A stretch of DNA of 64,000 nt from Yoonia sp035117555 (GCF_035117555.1 NZ_JAYKPK010000001.1:62001-126000), one strand, 5' to 3'; positions 34,504-43,626 are shown, counted from the stretch's first letter. The notes: generated by a model not told the origin, from the sequence alone. A program made the numbers and translations.

Positions 34504-34959
34504 ATGCTTGATGATGTTGATCGCCGTTTGTTGCGCCTGTTGCAGGTTGATCCGGGGCGGGGCGCGCCGGATCTGGCCGAGGCTGTGGGCAGCACGCCTG
34601 CGCGGGTGACCCGCCGTCTTGATCTGATGCGCGAGGCGGGGGTTCTGTTGGGCAGCCGGATCTCGATTGATTGGCGCGCGCTGGGATATGCGGTGGCGGT
34701 CAGTCTACGGATCACGCTGGATAAGACCGCGTCGCGCGCCTTTGATGAATTTCTGGCAGCGGCGCGGTTAGTGCCCGAGGTGATCGAGATTCAGACCTTT
34801 CTGGGCCGGGTTGATGTGCGGCTGTCGCTGATCGCGCGTGATCTGGCGGATTATCAGCGGATCTATCGCGAGCTGATTCTGGAGCTGCCGCATATCGCCG
34901 ATATCGAGGCGCTGATGAATGTCGCAACGATCAAGGCCGATGAAAGCCTGCCACTATGA
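34504..34959 (+). CDS. Lrp/AsnC-family transcriptional regulator (first of a pair)
   Basis: A 151-residue regulator with an N-terminal winged helix-turn-helix (VDRRLLRLLQVDPGRGAPDLAEAVGS, recognition helix TPARVTRRLDLM) and a C-terminal ligand-binding RAM domain. Such proteins sense amino acids and form dimers or octamers. The second Lrp gene starts inside its stop codon. Its divergent position from ilvC suggests control of branched-chain amino acid synthesis. Between the two Lrp proteins the HTH is the more conserved part. Confidence 0.9.
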   Translation: MLDDVDRRLLRLLQVDPGRGAPDLAEAVGSTPARVTRRLDLMREAGVLLGSRISIDWRALGYAVAVSLRITLDKTASRAFDEFLAAARLVPEVIEIQTFLGRVDVRLSLIARDLADYQRIYRELILELPHIADIEALMNVATIKADESLPL

Positions 34960-35408
34960 GCCTTGATGATCTGGACCGCGCCATTCTGCGGGCGCTGGTC
35001 GCGAATGCCGATCAATCGACGACGCGGCTTGCCGCCAAGCTGGGGTTGAGCCAGCCTGCCACATGGCGCCGGATCAAGCGTCTGCAGGAGGCGGGCGTGA
35101 TCGCGGGCCGCCGTTTGCAGCTTGACGCGGCTAAGGCGGGTTTTGGCGTGACTGTGTTTCTGGGTGTGAAACTGGCCACCAAGGGCCGGGTGTCGCTGGA
35201 AGATTTCGAACGGGCGGTGGGGGCGATCCCCGAAGTGCAGAGCGTGGAACATGTGCTGGGGCTTTATGATTATCGCCTGCGTGTGGTGGCCCGTGATCTG
35301 GCGGATTTCGAACGGGTCTTGCGCCGCCGGTTGATGACCCTGCCGGGGGTCGGCGCGGTCGAGGCCAATGTGCTGTTGTCCGAAGAGCGTCGTCCGGGGC
35401 CGATCTGA
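34956..35408 (+). CDS. Lrp/AsnC-family transcriptional regulator (second of a pair)
   Basis: A 150-residue regulator with the family start LDDLDRAILRALVANADQST, recognition helix QPATWRRIKRLQEAGVI and a RAM domain (VQSVEHVLGLYDYRLRVVARDLADFERVL). Its ATG lies within the stop of the preceding Lrp gene (ATGA), so both are made from one message and could form a mixed oligomer. The two proteins are clearly paralogous but differ at most positions, so the duplication is old. Confidence 0.9.
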   Translation: MSLDDLDRAILRALVANADQSTTRLAAKLGLSQPATWRRIKRLQEAGVIAGRRLQLDAAKAGFGVTVFLGVKLATKGRVSLEDFERAVGAIPEVQSVEHVLGLYDYRLRVVARDLADFERVLRRRLMTLPGVGAVEANVLLSEERRPGPI

Positions 35409-35517
35409 CGCGGATCGGAAACCTGTTGCGGGTAAAATCACGCGATACGCGCCAGATAGCTTTTGATTTCGCGGCGGCGGCACTTTAGCAAAGCTTAACC
35501 AATCGAGGGAGAGTGGC

Positions 35518-36645
35518 ATGGATGGTGCAGTCAAGGCGATTGATCCGGATGGATTGATGGAATTTTCGGTCGTGTTCACCGACCGGTCGCTCAACCATAT
35601 GTCCAAGGTGTTTCAGGGGGTGATGAATGATATCTCATCCATGCTGAAAGAGGTTTATGCCGCCGATCATGTGGCGATTGTGCCGGGCGGCGGGACCTAT
35701 GCGATGGAAGCTGTGGCACGCCAGTTCGGGGCAGGGGCGCATGCATTGGTCGTGCGCAACGGCTGGTTTTCCTATCGCTGGAGCCAGATTTTTGATGCCG
35801 GTCAGTTCACGGCCCAGACCACAGTGATGAAGGCGCGGCAGGCGGGCAATGACAGCCGTGCCGCTTTCGCGCCTGCGCCGATTGACGATGTCGTTGCAGC
35901 GATCCGCGATGCGCGCCCGGATGTGGTGTTTGCGCCGCATGTGGAAACCTCTGCCGGCATCATCCTGCCGGATGATTACCTGACGGCTTTGGCCGCTGCG
36001 GCGCATGAGGTTGGCGCGATCATGGTGCTGGATTGCATCGCCTCTGGCTGTGTCTGGGTCGATATGAAAGCGACCGGTGTGGATGTGCTGATCTCGGCCC
36101 CGCAAAAAGGCTGGTCATCCACGCCTTCTGCCGGGTTGGTGATGCTGTCGCAGCGCGCTGTGGATCGCATGGCCAGTACCGCGTCCAATTCCTTTGCCGT
36201 TGATCTGAAGAAATGGCATGGCATCATGCAGGCCTATGAAAACGGCGGTCACGCCTATCACGCGACCATGCCCACCGACGCCCTGCGCGCATTCCGCGAT
36301 ACGATGGTCGAGACGCGGGACTACGGCTTTGACCGGCTGAAGGCGGCGCAATGGGAATTGGGGAATGCCGTGCGCAAGGTGCTTGCCGACAAGGGCATCC
36401 TGTCGGTTGCAGCACCGGGATTCGAAGCTCCGGGTGTTGTCGTGAGCTATACCGATGATCCGGGCGTGCAGAACGGGTCAGTGTTTGTGGCGCAGGGGAT
36501 GCAGATCGCCGCCGGTGTGCCGCTGCAATGCGATGAACCGGTCGATTTCCGGACGTTCCGGCTTGGTCTGTTTGGGCTGGACAAGCTTTATGATGTGCCG
36601 GGGACTTTGGGGCGGCTGGTGCCGGTGCTGGAAAGGGTTCTTTAG
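35518..36645 (+). CDS. Class V aminotransferase (serine-pyruvate/aspartate aminotransferase family)
   Basis: PLP-dependent enzyme of 375 residues. The Schiff-base Lys is in SAPQKGWSS (about residue 197), preceded by the Asp that contacts the pyridine in VLDCIASGC. The N-terminal SLNHMSKVFQGVMND and GGGTYAMEAVARQF and the C-terminal FRLGLFGLDKLYDV fit the alanine-glyoxylate/serine-pyruvate subgroup; the substrate is not fixed. ATG 35518 has GGGAGAGTGGC just upstream. Its end overlaps the convergent UbiH-type gene by four bases. Confidence 0.87.
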   Translation: MDGAVKAIDPDGLMEFSVVFTDRSLNHMSKVFQGVMNDISSMLKEVYAADHVAIVPGGGTYAMEAVARQFGAGAHALVVRNGWFSYRWSQIFDAGQFTAQTTVMKARQAGNDSRAAFAPAPIDDVVAAIRDARPDVVFAPHVETSAGIILPDDYLTALAAAAHEVGAIMVLDCIASGCVWVDMKATGVDVLISAPQKGWSSTPSAGLVMLSQRAVDRMASTASNSFAVDLKKWHGIMQAYENGGHAYHATMPTDALRAFRDTMVETRDYGFDRLKAAQWELGNAVRKVLADKGILSVAAPGFEAPGVVVSYTDDPGVQNGSVFVAQGMQIAAGVPLQCDEPVDFRTFRLGLFGLDKLYDVPGTLGRLVPVLERVL

Positions 36646-37832
36646 CCAGCTCCGAGGCCGAGTTGCATCAGGCTGCGCCGTACCGGGGCAATGCCGTAAA
36701 GCGCCGCGATCCCCCTGGCGCGCAGATCCTGCGCCATGGGATTGCCCAGCATGGAGGCGCGGTTCAGCGCGTCGATCCCGGCGACGCGCAGTTTGATATC
36801 GGGGTGGCGCTGGCGGGCATAGCTGTCGAGCATCGTCTGGCTGCCCAGATCGGCGGGCTTGGCCGTTGCCAGATCCAGCAGACATGCCAGATCCCGCAGT
36901 GACATGTTCAGCCCCTGCGCACCGATGGGCGGCATGACATGCGCAGCCTCGGCGACCAAGGCGGTGCGCGGGCCGATGATCTGGTCGGCGGTCTGGCTGA
37001 TGATCGGCCAGACCAGGCGTTTCGAGGCCAGTTTTAGCGGGCCATAGTGCCAGGCGGAACGGTCGTTCGCCTCAGCCTCAAAATCCTCCGGATCAAGGCC
37101 CGCACGGCGCAAGGATTCCGCCCCGTGATCCATCCAGACCACGGCAGAACAAGGCTTGCCGTCATGATCCGGCAGCGGAACCAGCGTGAAAGGGCCACCG
37201 GCGCGGTGGATCTCGGTCGAGATATTGTCATGCGGGGCGTCATGGGTGACGGCGAAGGTCAAGGCTTTTTGCCCATAGCGCATGGTGGTCGCGGAAATCC
37301 CTAAGGCTTGGCGCACAGGCGAATTGCGCCCGTCAGCGCCGATCACCAGCCTTGCCGCGACTTGTGTAGCGTCGGTCAAATTCACCAAGGCCGCATCAAG
37401 GCGCGGTACCATGCTGGCAAAGCCGGTGCCGGGGCGGAAATCGACATTGGGCAGGTCGTGCAGCCGCGCCACAATCTCGCGCCGCAGCAGCCAATTGGGC
37501 AGGTTCCAGCCAAAGGGCAGGTCGGAAATGTCGGAGGCATCAAAATCATGCTGCACCGGCGGATGGGCTGCGGCATCTATGATGCGCATGATCTGCAAAG
37601 GGGTGGCGTGATCAGACAGGCGCGGCCAGATGCTAGCAGTCTCCAGAAAGGCCTGTGCCGGTTGCAGAAATGCCGTTGTGCGCAGATCTGCGCCGTCGCT
37701 GGCCGCATCCGTGATCGGCGGCGCGGGATCGACGATCACGACGTCAAAGCCGGCAGAGCCAAAGGCGGCGGCGGCGGTCAGCCCGGCGACACCGCCCCCG
37801 GCGATCAGAATATCAGCGTTTTTGCGTTCCAT
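36642..37832 (-). CDS. UbiH/UbiF/COQ6-family FAD-dependent hydroxylase
   Basis: Flavoprotein monooxygenase of about 396 residues of the ubiquinone-ring hydroxylase family. The FAD loop is ILIAGGGVAGLTAAAAFG, the middle DG motif is VIGADGRNSPVRQALG. The third motif, usually GDAAH-x-PxxGQG, reads VAEAAHVMPPIGAQGLNM, so the Gly-Asp is Ala-Glu; this is unusual and could change cofactor handling. The start is probably ATG 37832; a GTG three codons upstream is open. The gene is followed on the same strand by nothing close, while the HAD gene ends 38 bases upstream, so the HAD and ubi genes are likely one transcript. Confidence 0.87.
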   Translation of the reverse strand: MERKNADILIAGGGVAGLTAAAAFGSAGFDVVIVDPAPPITDAASDGADLRTTAFLQPAQAFLETASIWPRLSDHATPLQIMRIIDAAAHPPVQHDFDASDISDLPFGWNLPNWLLRREIVARLHDLPNVDFRPGTGFASMVPRLDAALVNLTDATQVAARLVIGADGRNSPVRQALGISATTMRYGQKALTFAVTHDAPHDNISTEIHRAGGPFTLVPLPDHDGKPCSAVVWMDHGAESLRRAGLDPEDFEAEANDRSAWHYGPLKLASKRLVWPIISQTADQIIGPRTALVAEAAHVMPPIGAQGLNMSLRDLACLLDLATAKPADLGSQTMLDSYARQRHPDIKLRVAGIDALNRASMLGNPMAQDLRARGIAALYGIAPVRRSLMQLGLGAG

Positions 37833-37870
37833 GATCTGCACATAGTCCGCATCTGCCAGCTTGAGAAGGA

Positions 37871-38518
37871 TCAGCGCGCAAGCTGCGACAAGAAAGCCGT
37901 CAGATCAGGCGCGCCATGGTGGATATGCGGGGCGGTTTCGGGGCTTTCATGCACATGCACCGTGCGCATCCCCAGATCATGCGGCACGGCGAGGTTTCGC
38001 GCCTCATCCTCGAACATCGCGGCTGTGGCGGGGGTGACACCATCGCGCGCAAAAATCGCGGCAAAGGCCTCTGCCGTTGGTTTCGGGCGGTAATTGGCAT
38101 GTTCAACGCCGTAAACCGCATCAAAATGCTGCGTCAGCCCGCGCGCGGCCAGCACCCGTTTGGCATGGTTTTCCGACCCGTTGGTATAGACGATCCGCCG
38201 TCCCGGCAGGGCCGCGATCGCGCCGGACAAGGCCGGATCGGGCATCAGATGGGTGATGTCGATATCATGCACATCGGCCAGAAAATCTGTGGGGTCTATA
38301 TCATGGTCCGCCATCAGCCCCGCCAATGTTGACCCATGATCGACCCAATATTCATGCGCGAGCCGCAGGGCGCGGTCACGGTCCAGCCCGGTGATCCGCA
38401 TGACATAGGCCGCAAAGCGTATATCCATCTGCGCGAAAAGCCCGGCTGATGGATGGTACAGCGTATTGTCGAGGTCAAAGACCCAAGTGTCGATATGTAA
38501 GAAATGCTGTGCAATCAT
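37871..38518 (-). CDS. HAD-family hydrolase, pyrimidine 5'-nucleotidase type
   Basis: A 215-residue HAD phosphatase. Motif I is FDLDNTLYHP (nucleophile Asp and the acid/base Asp), motif II is YTNGSENHA, and motif III/IV is KPTAEAF with FEDEARNL. The DNTLYHP form with a small helical cap resembles the pyrimidine 5'-nucleotidase/SSM1-like group. The substrate is unknown. It shares direction with the downstream UbiH-type gene; the 38-base gap favours co-transcription. Confidence 0.87.
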   Translation of the reverse strand: MIAQHFLHIDTWVFDLDNTLYHPSAGLFAQMDIRFAAYVMRITGLDRDRALRLAHEYWVDHGSTLAGLMADHDIDPTDFLADVHDIDITHLMPDPALSGAIAALPGRRIVYTNGSENHAKRVLAARGLTQHFDAVYGVEHANYRPKPTAEAFAAIFARDGVTPATAAMFEDEARNLAVPHDLGMRTVHVHESPETAPHIHHGAPDLTAFLSQLAR

Positions 38519-38620
38519 GGCGGTGTTTTAGCGGCCTTGCCGTGCTGGCACAATTGCTTTGGCTTGCCTGCCGGGGGGCAAGCGGCGTAAGATCACCTGA
38601 TCATATGACAGGCCCCCCCT

Positions 38621-39274
38621 ATGCAAGATCCGCGCCATGCCCAAAAAGACGCCTATGCCCTGATATTGGAGGCGATCGACAGTCACCTGTATAAACCGGG
38701 CGACCGGCTGGTCGAAAGCGAACTGGCCGAAAGGTTCGGCGTGTCGCGCACCCCGATCCGCGAGGCCTTGCAGCGGCTGGAAACCCAATCGCTGTTGACC
38801 CGCGATGGGCGGTCGTTGATCGTGGCGTCCTTGGATCATTCGCAATTGTCCGAACTTTACGTTGTGCGCGGTGAGTTGGAGGGTCTGGCCGCGCGACTGG
38901 CCGCGCGTCATGCCGCACCGGAAGAGGTCAAGGTGCTGCAAGACATGCTGGAGGCGGATAAACGGCTGATCAATGATCCTGCCGCCTTGTCCCGCGCCAA
39001 CCGGCGGTTTCACAAACAGATCCATCTCGCCTCGCATAACCGGTTTCTGGTGCAGCAGCTTGATCTTGTGCATCGTTCGATGGCTTTGCTGGCGACCACA
39101 TCGCTGGCAGCCGAAGGGCGCGGGGTGCAGACCTTGCAGGAACATACGCAGATCGTCGAAGCGATTGCCGCAGGCGACGGCGATGCTGCTTATAAAGCCT
39201 TGCGCGACCATATCTCTGCCGCTTTTGTCACAAGGCTGAAACTGGACGCGGCGGCGGTCGAGGCGGCGGAATAA
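38621..39274 (+). CDS. GntR-family transcriptional regulator (FCD domain)
   Basis: A 217-residue regulator: N-terminal winged HTH (YKPGDRLVESELAERFGVSRTPIREALQRLE) and a C-terminal all-helical FCD domain (RGELEGLAARLAARHA, then NRRFHKQIHLASHNRFL and HTQIVEAIAAGD), which usually binds an organic acid through a metal (His residues in HKQIH and EHTQIV). Target genes are not obvious; its neighbours are on the other strand. The last 47 bases overlap the end of the GT2 gene. Confidence 0.9.
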   Translation: MQDPRHAQKDAYALILEAIDSHLYKPGDRLVESELAERFGVSRTPIREALQRLETQSLLTRDGRSLIVASLDHSQLSELYVVRGELEGLAARLAARHAAPEEVKVLQDMLEADKRLINDPAALSRANRRFHKQIHLASHNRFLVQQLDLVHRSMALLATTSLAAEGRGVQTLQEHTQIVEAIAAGDGDAAYKALRDHISAAFVTRLKLDAAAVEAAE

Positions 39275-41120
39275 CCGGCCCCGGCCGCGCGACATTATGG
39301 GCGGTCTTGTCCCAGTAGAACGGGCGGATCACCAGCTCGACCAGACCACGGCAGGCCGCCAGCGCCCCCAGCGGGAAATAGAATGGCAAGGTCAGCGCCC
39401 AGGCCCAGAGATCGCGGCGACCCGCCTTGCGCAGCCCGATCAGATTGACGAGCAAGGCGATGATTTCCGACAGGACAAAGAAGGTCCCGACCGCCTGTAA
39501 AACCGCTGCTGGCAGCCAGATCTGTAGCGGATGGGTAAAGCCGAACGGGATGAGCCAAAGCGTCCAGAACAGCGGGATCAGCAGATATAGGCTGAGCGCA
39601 CCGGCGAAGATCACCTGTATCCCGAAAAACCGCCAAAACCCCAGATCCTGCAACAAAGCCAAAGGGTTGCGCATATGCACGAGGTAGGTGATCGCATAGC
39701 CTTTCAGCCAGCGCGCGCGTTGTTTGACCCAAGGCCAGCCGCGGCTGTTCGCCTCTTCCAGCGTGACGGTGGGGATCAGTGCGGTCCGGTAGCCATGGCG
39801 CGCCAGCCGTAGGCCCAGATCGGCATCTTCCGTGACATTATGCGCATCCCATGCGCCCAATTCTTCCAATGTCGTGCGGCGGAAAAACAAGGTGGTGCCG
39901 CCCAAGGGCACCACCACCCCCAGCCGCGCCAGCCCCGGCAGCACCACGCGGAACCATGCGGCATATTCAATGGTGAAACAGCGCGTCAGCCAATTGGTAG
40001 AGGTGTTGTAATAATCCAGCACCCCTTGCAGGCAGGCAACATCAGGGGCGGCAGCCGCAAAATGCCGGGCCACCACATGCAATTGATCGGGCGCGGGCGC
40101 ATCTTCGGCATCCCAGACCCCGATGAGAGAGCCGCGCGCAAAGGGCAGCGCGTAATTCAGCGCGCGCGGTTTGGTGCGTACCTGCCCCGGCGGCACGGTG
40201 ATCGCGCGTATCCAGCCCGGCAGTGCGGTGCGCGCAAGCGTCGCGCGGGTGGTGTCATCATCTGCTTCCAGCACCAGACAGACATCGAGCAAAGCGCGTG
40301 GATAGCGCAAGGCCGCCAGCCGCACCAAAAGATGCGCGGCAATGGCGGTTTCGCGGTAAAGCGGGACCAGCATGGTGATCACTGGCAAATCCGCCTCTGT
40401 CACCGGGGGTAATTGCGCGGGCGGTCCGCGCAGGGCCAGCACGGCAGAGGCGAGTTTCAGTGCGGTCGTCGCCGCCAGCATCGTGATCGCCCAAAGCAGC
40501 ACCGCCATGGCCAGCAGTTGTGGCGCAATGATCGCCGCAGCGGTCAGCAGCACGGCGATGCTTGCAGCAATCCGGCGCGCGCGGGACGTGGTCCAGCCAC
40601 GGCAACTGTGCTGCGCCGCGACGCAATTTTCGGCCTGCGCTTTCATGGCGGGGCCGTAAAGTGTTTCAATCGCGCCGGTCAGCTCCGTCTCGGTCGTGAT
40701 GCCGATGTCGACCGGGCCGAATATCTGTTCCAGATCATGGCGATGGCGGGCGAAGCTGTCAGGCCGACAGGTCAGGATCACGGGCCTGCCGCCCTGCGCG
40801 CGCCATGGTAAAAGACCCGCGCGCAGGCAATGCGCAGCGTCAAGCCTTGCGACCAGATCCGCCGTTGGGACATCAATGCGCGGATCGACCACAGTGGCGG
40901 CAAAGATCTGCCCCTGATGTCGGGCCAGCACTGCCGCGTCCAGATCAAACTGCCGCAGCAGAATATCAGCCAGCGGCAGGCCCAGATGCTGCGCGCTGGC
41001 CTGCGCGCGATTTGCCGTTGGTGCCGCAATCGCCCCTTCAGCCAGCAACCCTGCCAGCAAAGCAGCGTCACTGCTGGCAAAGCGCGGCAAAATCGCCCTG
41101 TCATCATGAGAATCAAGCAT
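39228..41120 (-). CDS. MshEN-type N-terminal domain fused to a membrane GT2 glycosyltransferase
   Basis: A 630-residue inner-membrane protein in two parts. Residues 15-100 carry a repeated pattern (LLAGLLAEGAIAAPTANRAQ, then LPLADILLRQFDLDAAVL) like the MshEN/GspE N-terminal domain, which in other proteins binds c-di-GMP. Residues 185-230 are two membrane helices. The GT2 domain follows, with EADDD at 285-289, DAED at 337-340, TEDAD at 430-434 and the processive-type QRARW at 467-471, then three C-terminal helices. It resembles NfrB-like enzymes and cellulose synthase-type GTs. It begins 54 bases after carA. A TTG one codon earlier is open; I use ATG 41120. Confidence 0.85.
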   Translation of the reverse strand: MLDSHDDRAILPRFASSDAALLAGLLAEGAIAAPTANRAQASAQHLGLPLADILLRQFDLDAAVLARHQGQIFAATVVDPRIDVPTADLVARLDAAHCLRAGLLPWRAQGGRPVILTCRPDSFARHRHDLEQIFGPVDIGITTETELTGAIETLYGPAMKAQAENCVAAQHSCRGWTTSRARRIAASIAVLLTAAAIIAPQLLAMAVLLWAITMLAATTALKLASAVLALRGPPAQLPPVTEADLPVITMLVPLYRETAIAAHLLVRLAALRYPRALLDVCLVLEADDDTTRATLARTALPGWIRAITVPPGQVRTKPRALNYALPFARGSLIGVWDAEDAPAPDQLHVVARHFAAAAPDVACLQGVLDYYNTSTNWLTRCFTIEYAAWFRVVLPGLARLGVVVPLGGTTLFFRRTTLEELGAWDAHNVTEDADLGLRLARHGYRTALIPTVTLEEANSRGWPWVKQRARWLKGYAITYLVHMRNPLALLQDLGFWRFFGIQVIFAGALSLYLLIPLFWTLWLIPFGFTHPLQIWLPAAVLQAVGTFFVLSEIIALLVNLIGLRKAGRRDLWAWALTLPFYFPLGALAACRGLVELVIRPFYWDKTAHNVARPGPVIPPPRPPPRPVSAL

Positions 41121-41173
41121 CAACCAACCCGCCTGTAACGAGTTGATCTTGCCGCTAACCGATTAAGGAAAGG

Positions 41174-42319
41174 TTAAGCCGTCACGCGGTCCATCGCCTC
41201 GGCAAAGCGTTCGAACAGGTAATAGCTGTCCTGCGGGCCGGGGCTGGCCTCTGGGTGGTATTGCACGCTGAACACGGGGCGACCGTCAAGGCGGATGCCG
41301 CAATTGGAGCCGTCAAACAGCGATACATGGGTTTCGATCACACCGGCGGGCAGGGTCTGGCTGTCGACGGTAAAGCCATGATTCATCGAGGTGATTTCTA
41401 CCTTGCCGGTTTCCATATCCTTCACAGGATGGTTGGCACCGTGGTGGCCGTGGTTCATCTTGACCGTGCGCGCGCCCAAAGCCAGCGCCAGCATCTGATG
41501 GCCCAGACAGATCCCGAAAACCGGGATTTCCGTGGCCAGCACGCCTTTGATCATCGGCACGGCATAGGCACCCGTCGCCGCCGGATCGCCCGGACCGTTG
41601 GACAGGAACACACCGTCGGGGTTCAGTGCCAGCACATCCTCTGCCGTCGCCGTGGCGGGCAGAACGGTGACATCGCAACCGGCAGAGGCAAGGCAGCGCA
41701 GGATATTGCGTTTGGCACCGAAATCGATGGCGACGACCTTGTGCTTGGCCTCGGTCTGCGGCTGATGCCCTTCGGGCCAGGCCCAGCGCATTTCATTCCA
41801 GTGATAGGATTGTGCGCAGGTGACATCCTTGGCCAGATCCAACCCTTCCAGCCCGGCAAAGGCGCGGGCTTTGGCGACAAGGCGTTCCAGGTCGAAGTTG
41901 CCGTCCGGATCATGGGCGAGCGCCACATGCGGCGCGCCTTGCTGGCGGATCGCACGCGTCAGGCGGCGGGTATCGACGCCTCCCATGCCGATGCGGTTGC
42001 GGCTGGCAAGCCAGCTTTTCAGCTCGCCCGTGGCGCGCCAGCTGGATGCATCGGTCGGGTCCCATTTGACCACCATGCCTGCGGCGACAGGGTCAGCGGT
42101 TTCATCGTCATCGACGTTCACGCCTGTATTGCCGATATGGGGGAAGGTGAAGGTGATGACCTGCCCGGCATAGGACGGGTCGGTCATGATTTCCTGATAG
42201 CCGGTCATGGCTGTGTTAAAGCAAAGCTCTGCCACGGTTTCGCCGGTGGCGCCAAAGCCCATCCCGTAAAAGATCGTGCCATCCGCCAGTGCAAGGCAAG
42301 CCGTTGGTTTCTGCGTCAT
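41174..42319 (-). CDS. carA: Carbamoyl-phosphate synthase small subunit
   Basis: Glutaminase subunit that supplies ammonia for carbamoyl phosphate in arginine and pyrimidine synthesis. The 381-residue protein has the CarA N-terminal domain (ACLALADGTIFYGMGFGATG) and a class I amidotransferase domain with the nucleophile Cys in GICLGHQM and the His/Glu in SVQYHPEASPGPQD. I begin at ATG 42319; the upstream 34 codons of open frame are not family sequence. carB is not in the window. It is divergent from the yqeY-like gene. Confidence 0.97.
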   Translation of the reverse strand: MTQKPTACLALADGTIFYGMGFGATGETVAELCFNTAMTGYQEIMTDPSYAGQVITFTFPHIGNTGVNVDDDETADPVAAGMVVKWDPTDASSWRATGELKSWLASRNRIGMGGVDTRRLTRAIRQQGAPHVALAHDPDGNFDLERLVAKARAFAGLEGLDLAKDVTCAQSYHWNEMRWAWPEGHQPQTEAKHKVVAIDFGAKRNILRCLASAGCDVTVLPATATAEDVLALNPDGVFLSNGPGDPAATGAYAVPMIKGVLATEIPVFGICLGHQMLALALGARTVKMNHGHHGANHPVKDMETGKVEITSMNHGFTVDSQTLPAGVIETHVSLFDGSNCGIRLDGRPVFSVQYHPEASPGPQDSYYLFERFAEAMDRVTA

Positions 42320-42491
42320 GATCCGAACTCCATCCGTCAAATTGGTCCGGGTGTACGAGGGCAGGGGCCAAGGGTCAAGGGCCGATACCCGCCATGCAAA
42401 CAAGGCAGAGCGTGGCGTCACGGCTGCTTGTCAGCCCAAGCGCGAAACGATATGGTGCGGGTTCTTTGATGCAATAATCACAGGATATTCC

Positions 42492-42953
42492 ATGCAATTG
42501 CGCGACCGGATCACGGCGGCTTTGAAAGATGCGATGCGGGCGAAAGAGGCGGACAGGCTGTCCACCCTGCGCCTGATCAATGCCGCCATCAAAGACCGCG
42601 ATATCGCCCTGCGCGGCACTGCGGAGGAGAGCGCAGGCCTGTCGGATGCCGATGTGCTGGCAATCATGGGCCGGATGGTCAAACAACGTCAGGAATCTGC
42701 GCGCGCCTATGAAGAAGGCGGCAGGCTGGAACTGGCGGAAAAGGAATTGTCCGAGATCAAGGTGATCGAAGAATTCCTGCCGCGCCAATTGTCCGAAGCC
42801 GAGGCTGAAGCCGCTGTCGATGCGGCGATTGCCGCCGTGGGCGCGGAAAACATCCGCGACATGGGCAAGGTTATGGCCGAGTTGAAAGCCAATTACACCG
42901 GCCAGATGGACTTCGCGAAAGCCGGGCCGCTGGTCAAATTCCGTCTGGGGTAA
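42492..42953 (+). CDS. GatB/YqeY domain protein
   Basis: A 153-residue stand-alone YqeY-type protein (MQLRDRITAALKDAMRAKEADRLSTLRLINAAIKDRDI, then IMGRMVKQRQESARAYEEGGR and the C-terminal QMDFAKAGPLVK). It is related to the GatB C-terminal tail and may have a tRNA-linked role. ATG 42492 begins the family sequence and lies 172 bases from the carA start; both can use the divergent region. A dispersed repeat follows the stop. Confidence 0.9.
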   Translation: MQLRDRITAALKDAMRAKEADRLSTLRLINAAIKDRDIALRGTAEESAGLSDADVLAIMGRMVKQRQESARAYEEGGRLELAEKELSEIKVIEEFLPRQLSEAEAEAAVDAAIAAVGAENIRDMGKVMAELKANYTGQMDFAKAGPLVKFRLG

Positions 42954-42963
42954 CCCCCCATCT

Positions 42964-42991
42964 TCCGAGTATAAATATCCCCGCCGGAGGC
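42964..42991 (-). repeat. Dispersed Rhodobacteraceae-type intergenic repeat, copy 3
   Basis: A 28-base element with ATATCCCCGCCGGAGGC, preceded by TCCGAGTATAA. It is the best match to copy 20049-20076 and starts ten bases after the yqeY-like stop. Confidence 0.7.
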
Positions 42992-43027
42992 ATAAAAGTT
43001 TTTGCCCCCGGCCATGCGCTTGACCAG

Positions 43028-43528
43028 CTACGGCGCGCCATCCCCGCGCAAGGCGCGTTTGAGGTCGCCATAAAGTGCGAGCCTTTCCGACACATCAAGA
43101 AACGCACCAATTTCGACCTCGCGGTCGCCACCGCGCAGGGTGATGTAGTTCTCTACCGGCCCGCCCTTGGGATGCAGATGCACGGTGACCCAATAGCGGT
43201 TGGCCTGCCATTCCTGCCGGTCGCCTTTGGGATTATAGCGGGTCAGATGCGCGGTCTGGTCATCGACCACCAATTCTTCCAACACCTCGCCCCGCTTGTA
43301 GCTGACATTCAGTGCAGTCCAGAGCCCCCAGAACATCAGACCGAAGAACGGCAGCAAGGCCCAGAGCACGACTGACCCCAGCAGCGTGATCAATGGCAAG
43401 GCGACCAATGCCGCGGTCGCCCCCATGAACAGCACGAAATCCTTGCGCAGCAAAGACCGGTACGGCCAAAGGCTCAACTGCCAGTCGGGGCCGTCATGTG
43501 GGTGTTCGGGGGTCCATTCATAGGGCAT
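43028..43528 (-). CDS. DUF2244 domain protein
   Basis: A membrane protein of about 166 residues in the DUF2244 family. Two adjacent membrane helices (VLFMGATAALVALPLITLLG and VVLWALLPFFGLMFWGLW at about 38-76) are followed by a C-terminal soluble beta-rich domain (RYWVTVHLHPKGGPVENYITLRG, IGAFLDVSERL). DUF2244 proteins are often close to cytochrome oxidase genes; here it lies downstream of ctaD. I use ATG 43528 because GAGGA lies before it; the frame opens eight codons earlier. A terminator of ctaD lies upstream. Confidence 0.85.
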   Translation of the reverse strand: MPYEWTPEHPHDGPDWQLSLWPYRSLLRKDFVLFMGATAALVALPLITLLGSVVLWALLPFFGLMFWGLWTALNVSYKRGEVLEELVVDDQTAHLTRYNPKGDRQEWQANRYWVTVHLHPKGGPVENYITLRGGDREVEIGAFLDVSERLALYGDLKRALRGDGAP

Positions 43529-43626
43529 CTGTCCATCCTCGCTGGCGCGCAAATTGCGCCTGTGCGGGACATAGGTCCATGCGTGAAACTGTCACTGTCC
43601 GCCGCGCGGATTTCCAATAGCGCATG

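Noticed and set aside
34956..35408. Sirohaem decarboxylase (AhbA/B, NirDL type) instead of an Lrp regulator
   Set aside because: Both genes of the pair have a clean Lrp winged HTH and RAM domain, and no haem synthesis gene lies near.
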